Shown piece by piece: positions 35,211 to 46,306 of a DNA stretch of 46,306 nt (position 1 is its first letter; every line of letters starts with the position of its first letter). The stretch comes from Spirogloea muscicola. Its lineage: Eukaryota; Streptophyta; Zygnematophyceae; Spirogloeales; Spirogloeaceae. The notes beneath the pieces were generated by a model, which was given only the letters and a program-made list of their open reading frames with translations, was not told where the DNA came from and ran no database searches. Where the stretch lies: positions 618,641 to 664,946 of the forward strand of contig WELB01000032.1 of the NCBI GenBank assembly GCA_009602725.1, read 5' to 3'. The translations under genes and the position numbers were made by a program.

Positions 35211-35280
35211 AGGTCAGCTCAGCAGCAGGTGATACGCATCTGCCGATGTGCTTGCCACTGTGCCTGGCCACTCAGGCCCT
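35211..35280 (+). repeat. Dispersed repeat, copy 3 (diverged, truncated)
   Basis: Matches the inner 70 bp of copies 1 and 2 at about 80% identity by eye (GGTCAGCTCAGCAGCAGGTG ... GGCCACTCAGGCCCT). It lies 289 bp upstream of the protease start codon, so it may be in that gene's promoter or leader. Confidence 0.7.
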
Positions 35281-35568
35281 CCATCACTCACCACACATTC
35301 CATGGCCTGCACCGACTCACTGGCACCGCGCGAGCCGCTTGCCAGATTGGGGTATTGGCTTGCCGAGGCGGCGGCAGCCACCGGCGGGCGGGCGGTGGCG
35401 GCGGCCGCCCGGTCACAGGCCCCATCATTTCAACGCCGCTGCCGTGGCGGGCCCGTTGCCGATGCTCTCCGCCGTGCGCGCTTCTCTGGGCCGGCACTCG
35501 AGGCTCCGAGGCCACCAGGCCGCCGTCGTGGCCTTGGCCGCCGCCCGACGCCGCCGGCTGAGCCAGCT

Positions 35569-38500
35569 ATGACCACGCGCGCCGCCCGGAGACCCCGCCT
35601 CCTCCTGTGGCCGCTGGCCCTGCTCCTGGCGCTGCCGAGGGCCTCAGTGGGCGATGGCGCCTCGGGCAATGGCCCCGGCTGGTGGGCGACGGAGCGGTTG
35701 GCAGGGCCGCCGTCGTCGCTCCACTTGCCGCTGGTGCATGGCCGAGCCCTGCATGGCCTGGGTGCGCCGCAGCCGGCTGGCGGCTGGCCAGAGAGCGCCC
35801 GCCGCCGGGACCTGCGGCGGCTCAATCGGCGCGGCACAGACGTCCCCTACGAGCTGGGCGGAGACTTCATTCACGTCGGGTGAGTGCTGCTCTCGCTGCC
35901 TGCAGCACTGCCGAGGAACTTCATCTTGTGGCCATCACAGCAGGCTATAGCTCAGCCTTTGAGGAGCCCATTATTGAGCTCACCCAGAATCAGGAAGAAG
36001 GCGAGGTGCGACAGACATGGCCTCCGAAGCTGACGCGCAACTCCAATTGACTGTACATTCCTAGCGAAGTGGACAAGCGAGGAGTACGGGCTGAGCACCA
36101 GTGGCAGGTTCAGCTGATATGCAGCAGCCTGCTGTTGGCGGCGCAGGTCGTACTATGTAAATGTGAGCCTGGGGTCGCAGGCGCAGAGCTTCCACGTCCA
36201 GGTGGACACGGGCAGCGACCTCTTCTGGGTCCCCTGCAACTGCTATGCCTGCGCGCAGACGTCGTCCTTCCTGGTTTGTCCACATCTCATTTAACCCTGT
36301 CACCAGTTGGGTGCTCAGTGTGGGGTGTCGGTTGCTGCTTGGGACACATGGACCACCTCCCAAAAGCCGGCACTTTAATACCTTAAGCCTAATTACCTTG
36401 GCAGGGCATTGTGCGCGAGAGTCATGGCCACCATTGGCCTGCTGCCGCAGCTGCCTCCTCCTCAGAAGATGACCTGTCATGTCCGAGCTTCATTGCTTGC
36501 TGCAAAAGAGAATGTCCATTGTCCGCGCCTCTTACAGCAGGGCCAGTTCTCCATAGAGGGTGAACTGACGCTCCTGCTTGCTTTCGAACCCTGCGCTGCA
36601 GCCAGTCAGCAAGCCCTTCGAGGAGTCCCGGTCGGCCACCTTCAAGGAGATCCACTGTCGCAGCGATCTCTGCCGCCAGCTGGCGTTGACGCCTCCTGCC
36701 GTCTTCGGGTGCGACCAGAAGCCGCAGGTTGTGCAGTGCGAGTACCTGTATACCTATGGCGATAACTCTTCCACCCAGGGATTCCTCATCAACGACGTCC
36801 TCCACTTTGACTATGGCAACGGCACTGCCGGCCAGGCTCCTGTCAACTTTGGGTACATTATTCTCCTGTGCTGCTTGACATATTGGCATGTTGCATGCTC
36901 ATAATCAGGATACAGTGCTGTGAAGAGTAGACCTGTCCTGTTGACTCTGGATTTCCAACTGAGAATGAGACTACTAGCCTTCACCTGTACCAGTCTCTGG
37001 ACCTTTCTCCTTCGCATTCAAGTAACAGGTGTGCGCATCTTACGCTCTTATGACCATGCCATCACAATTGTTCCGCCACTAAGGCTCAGTCAGAGCTCTT
37101 GTCTCTTTTCATGCTGCAGTTGCAGCTTCCTGCAGACCAAGGGCCTCGTGGACGGCAGCTTCGGCCTTGACGGGATAATGGGCCTGGGCCGGGGAGTCAT
37201 CGGCCTCCAAACGCAGCTGGCAGCATCCTCGGTCGTGGACAACGCGTTTGCGCTGTGCCTGGAGGGCGAGGCTGCTGGAGGCCACCTTGTGCTTGGCACT
37301 GTGATAGCCCCGCGGGGCATGCACTACACATCCCTGCAGGCCATGGACTCCGAGTAATCTGTGCTGCCCAGCTACATGCATGTGAGATTGTATTGCTTGC
37401 TGCTTGTTTATACCAAAGGACAACTTCTAGGCAAGTCTCTGTGATCTCGCTTCTAAGCCAACATAGACCGAGGAGTGTCACGCAATGGCGTCATCTTCCA
37501 AGTAGTAAGAATTGTACCTTACTGTATTGCTGTAACAAAAGAGTAGTATTTGTTGTACCTTACTGTATTGTCTATAACAGAAGAGCTCCTAACCAAGTCT
37601 AGCACATGCCTTGGAAAGTGAAAGTATAGCACATTGCAAATTAAGCAATGCAGTCATTGTGTTGGTGGAATGCAGCACCTTCTACTACGTTGATATGACG
37701 GGAATTCGGGTAGGAGGTGTCGCCTTGGAGCTCAAGAAGAGCCTCTTTACTGTGGACCCGTTTCAGGGTAAAGGCGCGTTCTACGACAGCGGCACAACCT
37801 TCACCGTCCTTCCTAACAAGGCCTATTACTTGCTGTGGCAGTCGGTGAGTTCTGGAGCTATACGAAAATATTCTTCTCAAATAAGCCTTGTCCAATCTCA
37901 CAAGGCTGCAGCATTTAGCACATTCATCTGACATCCTGCAAGCAGATAGTCATCCTGCTATGTATACTGTCTTGATAATGTAGCTGATTGGAGCTTCTTA
38001 CCTCCCTGCATTAATCATCAGATTAAAAACAGCAGCAACCTTCAGCAGCTCAATGAGACGGGGAGCTTTGACTGTGTCAGTGGTGCACCTATGTAAGAGA
38101 GATCTGTATCGATTGTCACAGATACACAAATTTTACCCTCTGTTTGGAGCTCTTGTGATGGTTCGCACCAGTGCAAGCTGCTGCTACTTAATGCTCCAGC
38201 ATAATGATGGCATGTTGCAGTGGTTGCCTTGAAAGGATTTGTTACTATCTGTCGCAGATCAGACGAGAACCTGACTTCCATATTCCCAACCGTGAGCGTC
38301 ACCTTCGCCAGCGGTGCCGAGTGGCAGCTCTCTCCACTGAATTATATGTTCAGACCGGTACTGCTGAGAGGCCCAGACTCAGAATGCACCGTCTGCCAGT
38401 GGCATGAGAGAATATTGCTCCCCACTTTGGTGTCCAAAAGAAGTATTTTTGTCTTCAAAATGTGCGCTTACATGCTTTTGATACTAGCAGCTTCTAGCAA

Positions 38501-41287
38501 TTTCTTTCGCTGCAAAGTGAAGCTATTTCTCAAGTCCCAACTACATGTCTGAAGCCAACTGCAGCTTTGTTTCATTCTCACAAGATCGCCCCGCAATTCC
38601 GCGCCCTCTCCCCCCTGGCTCCCGTCCCTCACTCTCCCTGGGCCTCCACTGTTCCATTTGCGCAGCCACCGGAGACTGCCACCCCAGACACTCTCTGCTT
38701 TGCTGCTCTGAACAATCTCCACAATCGCGCCTCTCAACAGACTGTCTTTGGTGGTCAGAGCCATGCCCCAGGCTTGCTGTTGCTGCTTGCCTGTTCTGCT
38801 TTTCAGAGTGCCACAATGCTCCTCTTGTTTTCCTTCACTTGATTCAGTCAGGGGTCACGTGCCCTTCTTTTGCCTCCCGTTGACAATCTTGCTGGTCAAT
38901 ACCTACAGCACAGGTGCCCACATGTTAAGAAGTGAAGCTGAAGCACTGCAGTTCCTGCAGAGACGTGGATGCGTAACTTCTACATTTACTTTGACAGAGT
39001 GGCCAGCAGGATCGGTTGGGTAGCCATGAATTGTAAGGTTCTCTTTACTTCATATCATCAAGCTTTGCAAACCCTTCGACTAGGTCGGCATGATAAGCAG
39101 GGCAGGGCTGATTGGCTTATCCCAAGGTATGCTCAGCCCTGATTGACTGAGTCGGAACCTAAAGCCTAAGTAGAGGCTTGCAGAGGAAGCTGAAGTTTGA
39201 CAGTGCTGCCTTTGTTGATGATGAGCCAGGCACCACTGGGCAGGTCCTCGCAGAGGCTCCTCCGCCGCAGGCGACCCAGCCGGCTCCTCGGCCAGCAGGG
39301 CCATCTCCACCTTTGCTGCTGGTGCCCAGCCCCGCTCCAGTGCAAGCACCCTCACCTCTCACACTGCAGTCCCCGTCTCCTGTGCTGACTCCGTTCTCTC
39401 CAGCCCTGAGTCAACCAGCTCCATCTCCATCCCAGGGTCAGTACCCTCCTGATATTGCCTGCATAACAGGAGGGATTCTAGTACAGCATGCACAGGATTA
39501 GTCTTCTGTATTGCTTCGTTCAAGGCACAAATCAGTTCAACGGCTGGGTCCTGAGATCATGTTGACCTGCCCAAACAGGCGCCCCATTGGTGGAAGCCTC
39601 CTTCGCATTGTCCGGTAAAGCAATCAAGACAATTCTGACACAGAAAATTACCCTTCTATTGGACTTAAATTTCCAGCTGGCAACCCCTTCAACCAAGGTG
39701 TGTACTTCCATTTGGTGACTTTATCATGTGTGTGCCTGGTGGGGCCTTTTTCTGGTCATTCCTCGCAACAATCCACAACTGGCTGAGCTTGTCACTATGG
39801 TTGAGCAGGTAACGATCGAAAAGGTCCAGAGCACAGGTTTTAGAGACAGTCTTACGACATATGTACAATTTGCGATCATCCCCAGCAGCGCTGATACTAG
39901 CAGTATGTGAGTGCCCTGCTCCGGCTTCATAACGGATCGCTCTTTTGAATGAACCCATTGGCCCTTGTGTCACCTGTTCTTGCTGCCAGCCTCTCAGTAA
40001 GCTGTTAATCTTTCTGGCAATGCCTCCTTTAACTCTATCTAGTGCTTTCCTGGGTGTGGCAGACCAGAGCTGGAGTTGAGGACAATAAAAGGAGCGTTTG
40101 AGATGCTTCTGGTAGACCCCCTTCGTCTGCTACTATTTACTGGACTGGGAGAACCCTCCCAATTTGAAGTCAGTCACCTCTCAGCTCAAAGGGGCTGAGT
40201 TTTCCATCCTGCTTGTTGACGTTGTGTTTAGTGCTTACAACCCTGCACTTCAGCACCATTGTTCAACAAGCTGTGCATCACTGGAATGTCAACAAAAGCA
40301 TCTAAATCTATCATATTTGAGCCTGCAATTTCGCCGCTTAGCACACCCATCATGGTCCTATTGAAGCCTTGCTTCTCTCCTGCTGGCTGTGGCCTGCGAT
40401 GGTCAGCCTGCAAAGGCACATCTCCAAAAATGAGAATGCACATCTCCATGAAACAGCATGTCAGCCCCTCAAGAGCAGACTGCTAGACAGCAAAGCTTTC
40501 TGGTGATGGCAGGTACTCCACTTCCCATCCACTGTAATTGGGACTTCAAGACAAGACGGGCAAAGCGTCCCCCTCGTTACCTTCACCCTGCAGGCTGTTC
40601 CTGCAACTATTGAGAACAACGAAATGCAACTGACGAATCAGCTGGCCACAGCCCTGAAGCTCAAGCCAAGTGAGGTGAGAAGCCTGTGACTGCTCAATGA
40701 AAGTTTGGCGCCATGCAGCTACAAGGAGACTGTGTATTATGCTGCATGTGCTGCTACATCTTGTCTTCACTTCCAATGCCTTCCTGTTTATTCCTGATGA
40801 AGTAGCACTTGTGACCCAAGCTTGCATGTACACTATATAAGGGAATGAGGCAGCAAGTTGTTCGTCCGTCAGTCTGTCCAAGGCATTGTGACCACATCTT
40901 GCTCATTGTTTGCAGTCTGTACAGTACAACGTCACAGCTTCGCCTGCTGGGCAGCTCAAGCAGAGCCACGACAGCAACAAGACTACCATCGACTCCTTCT
41001 CAGCAGTAGAGACGCGGATTGTATCCCCCACAGGCACCACCTTCTCCGAGCAACGGCTTCTACAGATCGCAAATTTTGTCACTTCTGCGGTTACTAATGG
41101 CACACTGAGCTTCTACTCAAGTGCTTACGGGTCACCCAGGGAGGTATCTGCATCCAGTACCCTCAGGGCCCTCGCTGGGGGCATTGCTTATAGTCCACCT
41201 CATAGCCAACCTTCATCCAAACCACCACCACCACCACGTCCACCATCTGCACCACCGCCACCATTGCCTGCTCGCGGTATGGCTTGA
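35569..41287 (+). CDS. Secreted pepsin-type (A1) aspartic protease with Pro-rich C-terminal extension
   Basis: Protease-domain exons close in phase: 35569-35879, 36147-36273, 36602-36852, 37120-37353, 37676-37844, 38022-38092, 38258-38357, 38666-38753 and 38961-39037. A signal peptide follows the start (RPRLLLWPLALLLALP), then a propeptide-like stretch. The first catalytic motif is HVQVDTGSDLFWVPC, followed by a Cys cluster, QCEYLYTYGDNSSTQGFL and DGIMGLGRG; the second is FYDSGTTFTVLP. The domain ends QTVFGETWMRNFYIYFDR and IGWVAMNC, as in plant atypical aspartic proteases. An extension follows (39184-39436 Pro/Ser/Ala-rich, 39579-39614, pieces near 39809-39907, 40593-40676 and 40917-41287) with N-glycosylation sites (NVT, NKT, NGT) and a [14 protein letters not shown] tail. 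It probably acts in the secretory pathway, vacuole or wall. Substrate unknown. Exon joins after 39614 are incomplete, and a GT donor near 41278 means the end may lie further on. Confidence 0.87.
37512..37585 (+). repeat. Direct duplication in a protease intron
   Basis: Two copies of about 32 bp, 37512-37543 and 37553-37585, both beginning TTGTACCTTACTGTATTG and ending with an AACA(A)GAAGAG-like segment. Spacing is 41 bp. They lie in the intron between the exons ending 37353 and starting 37676. Confidence 0.8.
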
Positions 41288-42303
41288 CCTCCCTATGACC
41301 ATGTGCTTCAGGAGGTGTATGGTAAGATTCTTATTGATGCGTAAAAGAGAAGTACTTCAGTCAATGTTGTCATCCTCACATATGGAACACGCAACACTGT
41401 ATTGCCCTTGGTCCCTGCTATGACTGGATATGTTGACAATCCTTTTAACCGTTGATCATGCTGTCAATCTTCCATGGACAGGTCTTGCTTGTACACATCT
41501 CCAGATCAGTCTAGTGGTGTTCTGGCTAGGACTACTTCTCAGCTTGGTACTAGTGAACTCAGAGCAATAACTCATGCCGAAAAAGGCGTTTGCTTAGTTG
41601 CGCCTCTTTATCAATTTTTAGTCAGTTTGTGGAACATGACTGCTACATCCGCAACCTCGTCGATTGGCCGAAAATTTTGAGCATATTCACAGCTCACTTT
41701 CAGCTCCTAGGTTCTCCCTGATGAGGTCTTCCGCAGGTCATGTGGGGTTCGAAGGATTTCGTCGTTCCAATTATTATGCAGCTCAAGCTGCAGCAGAACG
41801 TGTAGCAACATGTGTAGCCATCACTTGGATATATGGGGTTGTCCGCCTCAGCCTGTAAATCTGTGCTCTCACCAGCATCACAGCACAGAAAGTTGCGGAA
41901 GCTTTACACATCCTCGAGTAGTGTTTCAGCAGCAGGAGCAGTGGCTTGGGTTACTATGATCACTGGTGACTTCAGCATAAATTGACAATGAATGCTCCAC
42001 AGTAGAACAGGATTCTTCACATCCTGAGACAATATGGTAAGGGGCAAGCTTAGTAGCAAGCCTTCTAGGGCGGACCAAAGAAGGGAGACTAAGATGAGCA
42101 GAGCTGAGGTGAGATTGCGTTGCTGCTGGAGTGCAGTAGCGTGATGCTGGCACCATGAGCTCCTGAGCCTCGAATTTTGAGCAGATTGGTGGCATTGGAT
42201 GTCTAACAGCAGAAGTGCAGATTGGTGGCATTGAATGTCTAAGAGCAAGAGTGCGAGATATACAAGGGGTGCTTGCGTGCTTGCCATGGACCCTCTGCTG
42301 TGC
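41288..42303. other. Tail-to-tail intergenic region, protease / CDP-DAG synthase
   Basis: Expected to hold the two 3' untranslated regions. It may also hold further protease exons, since a plausible donor (GCG|GTATGG) precedes the stop at 41287, but I found no clear continuation. Contains the 36-bp tandem duplication at 42182-42253. Confidence 0.5.
42182..42253. repeat. 36-bp tandem duplication
   Basis: Two adjacent 36-bp units starting CAGATTGGTGGCATTG at 42182 and 42218, differing at only a few positions. It lies just downstream of the CDP-DAG synthase stop codon, probably in its 3' untranslated region. Confidence 0.85.
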
Positions 42304-45300
42304 TCAATCTGCAAAGGGCGTATGTAGCGTTCTACAGTGCGACTTGGAGAGTGTTGCACCAGCTGCACTGCACAGGTGTCGCCCAAGCTCTAGATAAAGT
42401 TCCTGCTGCTCCTCAATTCTCAGCTTGACAACCTGCAATCACAAAGCAAACCAAATAAGCTTCTGGCAAAGGCTGGGGCGAAGGCTGGCCTTTAGCTCCA
42501 TGCACACTAACATGCAGCTGACTGTAGTTGTCCCATAGTGAACTTGTGAACAATAAGAATTTTCATCGTGTTTATTATAGGCTACAGTGATGCTCTAGCA
42601 ATCAACCAATCAAATTGCAATAAGCTGCTGTGCAAATATAGAAGGAGGTATTCAGATGGCGCCTCAGTGACTTGACCTTGGACAAGAGGCTCTCCACAGA
42701 TACGTTGGATGATGAGATGAATGTGTGGTACCAAATCCAGGAGAACATGGCCATCACCATCTGCAGTTGAATACGTTGCATTTTAATGTGAACTAAGGAT
42801 GTCAGCACAAGGCATCCAGACACATGAAAGAGCACAAGATGTCGTACATCTTCTTACTTAATCAAAGTACGTGCTTGACAGACCTGGCAGTCCATGCGAT
42901 CTGTTATGCCACCGTGACCTGGAATGCTATCTCCAAAGTCCTGCAATGTACGGTCCGAGCTCCACATGAGCGGCACTGCCAAGGCAAGCAGCAAACTTGC
43001 AACAACATAGGAATGGAGAAGGAGGGACAGTGTACCTTGATCTTAAAAGCACGTTTGAAACCGGAAGCAAAGAAGCCTCCAAAGGGAGCAATGCTTGAAG
43101 CAAAAACGCCAAAGGCTATGGCATGCCACTGCACAGGAGTGGCTGTGACGGTGTCCTGATGCAGCTGTCATGAAGCATCAATGGGCGTATCATTAGGAAG
43201 ATAACAAGAGAACAAGATATAAGTACTAATGTGGGGGGGTGCTTTGTGAGGTGAACTATGATCAATGTGGTCAGAAGTGATAATAGTCGTGATCGGTATC
43301 TACATCCTTGATGGATTGACTCAGCGCAGAGTAATGAAGTTGCTTGCCACTTTCTGGTGCTTCTTACGGACCTCATTCATCAGCACTCACTGCAACTTTG
43401 TGAGGGCATGTCTGAGCTTCATGCAAAACAAGGGATCAAGCTTACCTGACGTGGGAGCCAGTAGACTAGGCTGCTAGGCACACGATATGGTTGCAGCCGG
43501 AACATATTGCCGGGATCACAGTGAAGACGTCCTACACCAAGATCCTACAAGCAGGTGCACCAGTCGACATGTACAGTACATCCATGAAATGAGGTGGACT
43601 GCTCTTCCTCTGAATAATGCATTTCACAAACCTAGATAATTTGAGACCTCGATCTTTCATGCAAGGCTGCTCCATTTCCCATGCCCTTATGGCACAGCCA
43701 TAAATACGCTTGGTAAGTAACAAGGGGCCAAATATAAGGACTTAGGGTATTCATAGAGCTCACCCGACGAGGACAGGTAAGCCAATCGAAGCGACCCATA
43801 TAGCCAGCCAGCTGCACCCAAAAATGTAAGAAATATGTCAACATTGGCGAATCTTTGTTTATGTCTCGTCCTGCTACATGATGAACACACAATGAGATAC
43901 AAACAAACGCCCAGTTGTACTGAATGAATGTGCGCAGCTTGAATCATCAATACACAAAAGATGTGTATGATACGCTTGCTTGAGCGAGGCACTTCTGCGT
44001 AGATGGCCTAGAACATATACAGACCAGAAAAGCTGCAAGTATTGTCGTGACAGAAGCTCCTAAAAAGCCCTCCCATGTCTTTTTGGGGGATAGCTTGATC
44101 AAAGGCGTTCGCCCAAAGAAGACACCAAAGAAGTATGCCGCACAATCATTGATAATGATGAGAGACGAAGGAAGAAGAAACCTGGTCAGCACATAGTCAA
44201 AGATAAGGTCAACAATGTCATCTTTCCCCTTGCATATGCTATTTGGGCAACAGAAGCGCATCGTGAAATGCTAAACTGAAGCTTGCGCTACACTGCTCAG
44301 CTCAAGGTTATAGTCCCAAGGGCCACGCTTCGCACCAGATAATGCCACGAAAGAGGTTCGCCACAAAAAACGATGACTGGAATAGAACAACGAACAGGAT
44401 CATGTGCGACCAGGCATACTGGCCAAACTGGGCCTGGTATGACTTCTTCTGTAGCCGTAGGATGAATATTACAAAACCTGTAAATAGTAAATAGCTCAGC
44501 ACCTGGTCAGTCCTAGCAGGTTGGTTGTGCGATTTTGGTTGCATGAGATTCACAAGCACATGTAAGCAAAACTTAGTGAATGTCACTTGAGACTTGCAAA
44601 AGCCTGCAACCTCTGCGTGCTCAGTGGGTAGGGTACGGCCTGTAGGATCTTGAGTTTGCAAAACAAAGACATCAAGACGAAGGGGCAAGTAAGACATCCA
44701 GAGGAAAGGTCTCTGCTAACATGTTTCTGGACTAAGCCCCTCTCTTCCTTTCTTTTTGGAATATACATTCACAGAGAGGTGCTGAAAATGGTAGAGCGAA
44801 AGTAGACAGGATTGCATCACCAACCAGTTATGTACATGGCATAACAGATGATGAGATGGTAGTCAACGAGCTTCACAACAAGTATCTTAGTGAAATGATA
44901 CTCTTCGTCTCGGAAGGTGGAAACCGTTTCAAGGAATTGTTTGTACATGAACCTCCCATATACGTATACCATGGCTGTGAAGAAGAACCACCTGCGCAGC
45001 TCCCACCTTGATCAGATCTTTGTAGGCCACTTTCTACGCTGGGCAACAGCTTCTGTGATGGCAGTAAAGACGCCAGTAAAGATGCTCTAATACTCAGGGT
45101 TTGTAATGGATGCTGCACTCTGAGCGGCAATGGTGAGGCTTCGCTTCCAGCACAACGCGTCAGAGTAGGACCGCTGCCTAGTGAATGAAAATTGCTCTTG
45201 GAGCATCTACGCACCAGTTTAGGAATCTGAAGCTAGGCAGAGCGTGCTTCTTCTGCTTCTGAGCATTGTTAGCCAGACCAAAGAGCTCCTTTGCCATCAA

Positions 45301-45860
45301 TGTCTGTGAAGCACACAGGTCATGCTGGCGTGATCAGCGAAATGCAAACATACCAATTGCACAGCTCAACCTTGCCCTTGTTTCAGAATTCTCACCCAAG
45401 TTAGTCCAAGCCCAACCTTCTATCGTCTAGATGTGACCTTGCCAGTCAAGCCCGCACCATCAAATCCTTTCAGATGAAAGTGCAGCAAGACCAATCCTAG
45501 CAAGGTGCCAAAAGGAAGTCAGCAGACTGATGCCGCCAGTCTGAGGGAAGTGGAAGCTCAGCGAGCCAATTACCATCTCAAAGCTCTCCTTCAGGACCTC
45601 AGACCCTGCACCAGCACCTTATGTGCCTGTGACTGCATGTGACGAAATGGGACAAGGTGCTTGCCGTCGCATGTGTGCACAGTGTGCCAGAGCCATAGGA
45701 TTACCTGGAGGAGAATGATGAGGGCCCACACGTAGACGTGACCGAGGTATATGATGGCCACGAAGCCCGCGATCATGACCGCGCCGGACAGCACCCTCGT
45801 GCGCATGCTGCTCAGCTTCTTGAAGTTGCGGCGGAGCTGGTCCTTGGGGCTGGGTGCCAT
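42304..45860 (-). CDS. CDS1: Phosphatidate cytidylyltransferase (CDP-diacylglycerol synthase), eukaryotic ER type
   Basis: Eleven exons on the minus strand: 45860-45705, 45303-45215, 44991-44825, 44477-44336, 44181-44025, 43811-43764, 43544-43446, 43155-43036, 42940-42884, 42760-42677 and 42432-42304. Phases close to 415 residues (Arabidopsis CDS1 is about 420). It makes CDP-diacylglycerol from CTP and phosphatidate, the precursor of phosphatidylinositol and phosphatidylglycerol. Visible family blocks: [149 protein letters not shown] and [19 protein letters not shown], the last being the CDS signature with its metal-binding Asp pair. Several membrane helices are evident. The start [13 protein letters not shown] is the first Met in frame before homology; a longer N-terminus spliced from upstream is possible. 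Confidence 0.95.
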
Positions 45861-46306
45861 ATCGCCCTCCTGCGCCCCCACCCCGCACAGCCGCTGAGGC
45901 GCGGCCGAGGAGATAGGAGCGCCGTGGTAATCGTCGCAACAGTGCTCGGGACCCTGTCTATGGCCCTCGAGGATGTAAGTGCTCTGCTGGCCTGCTCAGC
46001 TCTCCGGCCGTCTGGTCCCAGCGTTGCAGCTGTAGCACGGGGGCGCTACAGGGAGCCATAGGGGACGTTGTCGTAGCCGGTGCGCCGAGCCGCAGGAGCA
46101 ACGGCGCCTCGCCAAGAGGCTCAGACGAGCTGGATGGAGCACGGGGGGGACTCAAATCCCAGCGCAGGGGCTGCGGGCGAGGGACTGACGTGGGAGTGGT
46201 CCTCGCCGGCTGCGCCGGCGGCGCCACCGTTTCCACCGGAGCCCTGCCGCCTCCTGCGGCGCGGCTGCTGCGGCGGCCGCTCACGGGCCGCCGTCGGCGG
46301 CGGCGG
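45861..46306. other. GC-rich region upstream of CDP-DAG synthase
   Basis: Expected to contain the promoter and leader of the minus-strand CDP-DAG synthase. A minus-strand open frame at 45958-46284 is Arg/Pro/Ser-rich. It could be an upstream N-terminal exon, since plant homologues have a basic N-terminal tail, or simply stop-poor GC-rich DNA. A GGC-rich tail runs off the window end. Confidence 0.4.

Larger units (their letters stand above)
32860..35568. other. Intergenic region between RPB1 and the aspartic protease, repeat-bearing
   Basis: About 2.7 kb. The first part is presumably the RPB1 3' untranslated region. From 33901 a repeat family appears in three copies (listed separately). The stretch 35000-35200 is very GC-rich with CGC trinucleotide runs (35081-35106, 35175-35193) and belongs to the protease upstream region. 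The ORFs have no recognisable family, including 33888-34208 on the minus strand, which overlaps a repeat copy. Confidence 0.55.

Overview
This window is nuclear DNA of a green-lineage alga. Nearly every gene is split by many short GT-AG introns whose acceptors usually read TGCAG. The proteins are closest in style to land-plant orthologues: a BES1/BZR1 transcription factor, a plant-type RPB1 with a long YSPTSPS tail, and a plant-type CDP-diacylglycerol synthase. I cannot tell from sequence alone whether it is a trebouxiophyte-like chlorophyte or a streptophyte alga. There are no bacterial operons, rRNA genes or CRISPR arrays, and I recognised no tRNA.

Layout, left to right: BES1/BZR1 factor (+, 5' end off the window, ends 2203); RRP15 ribosome-biogenesis protein (-, 2955-4980); FCF1/UTP24 PIN nuclease (+, 5267-7660); DP partner of E2F (-, 8300-10531); eIF2A (+, 11031-14839); BASS-family plastid/bacterial-type sodium symporter (-, 14976 to about 17186); about 3 kb with no confident gene (17187-20162); VPS39/TGFBRAP1-like CORVET/HOPS subunit (-, about 20163-24799); RPB1 (+, 24988-32859); about 2.7 kb of intergenic DNA with a dispersed inverted repeat (32860-35568); a secreted pepsin-type aspartic protease with a long proline-rich C-terminal extension (+, 35569 to about 41287); CDP-diacylglycerol synthase (-, 42304-45860); and a GC-rich upstream stretch to the window end. 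I built the exon models by following family homology and checking splice phase. For FCF1, DP, eIF2A, RPB1 and the CDP-DAG synthase all exon phases close to an intact reading frame (about 210, 271, 597, 1835 and 415 residues).

Orientation mostly alternates, giving three head-to-head pairs with short shared promoters (RRP15/FCF1, DP/eIF2A, VPS39-like/RPB1) and several tail-to-tail pairs. RRP15 and FCF1 both act in nucleolar rRNA processing, and their 286-bp shared promoter carries a perfect 13-bp inverted repeat combining a GGGCC element and an AAACCC element. Most other genes are core housekeeping functions (transcription, translation initiation, lipid synthesis, vesicle tethering) without an obvious common pathway.

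Three isolated N characters (4833, 17070, 24954) lie in or near GC-rich or low-complexity DNA. Two of them sit where the start-codon frame and the conserved-domain frame disagree, so they probably mark assembly faults. The most interesting leads are the BES1/BZR1 protein with its C-terminal EAR-like motif, the palindromic shared promoter of the ribosome-biogenesis pair, the inverted repeat family near 34-35 kb, the protease C-terminal extension, and an orphan BEACH-like motif in the 17-20 kb region.
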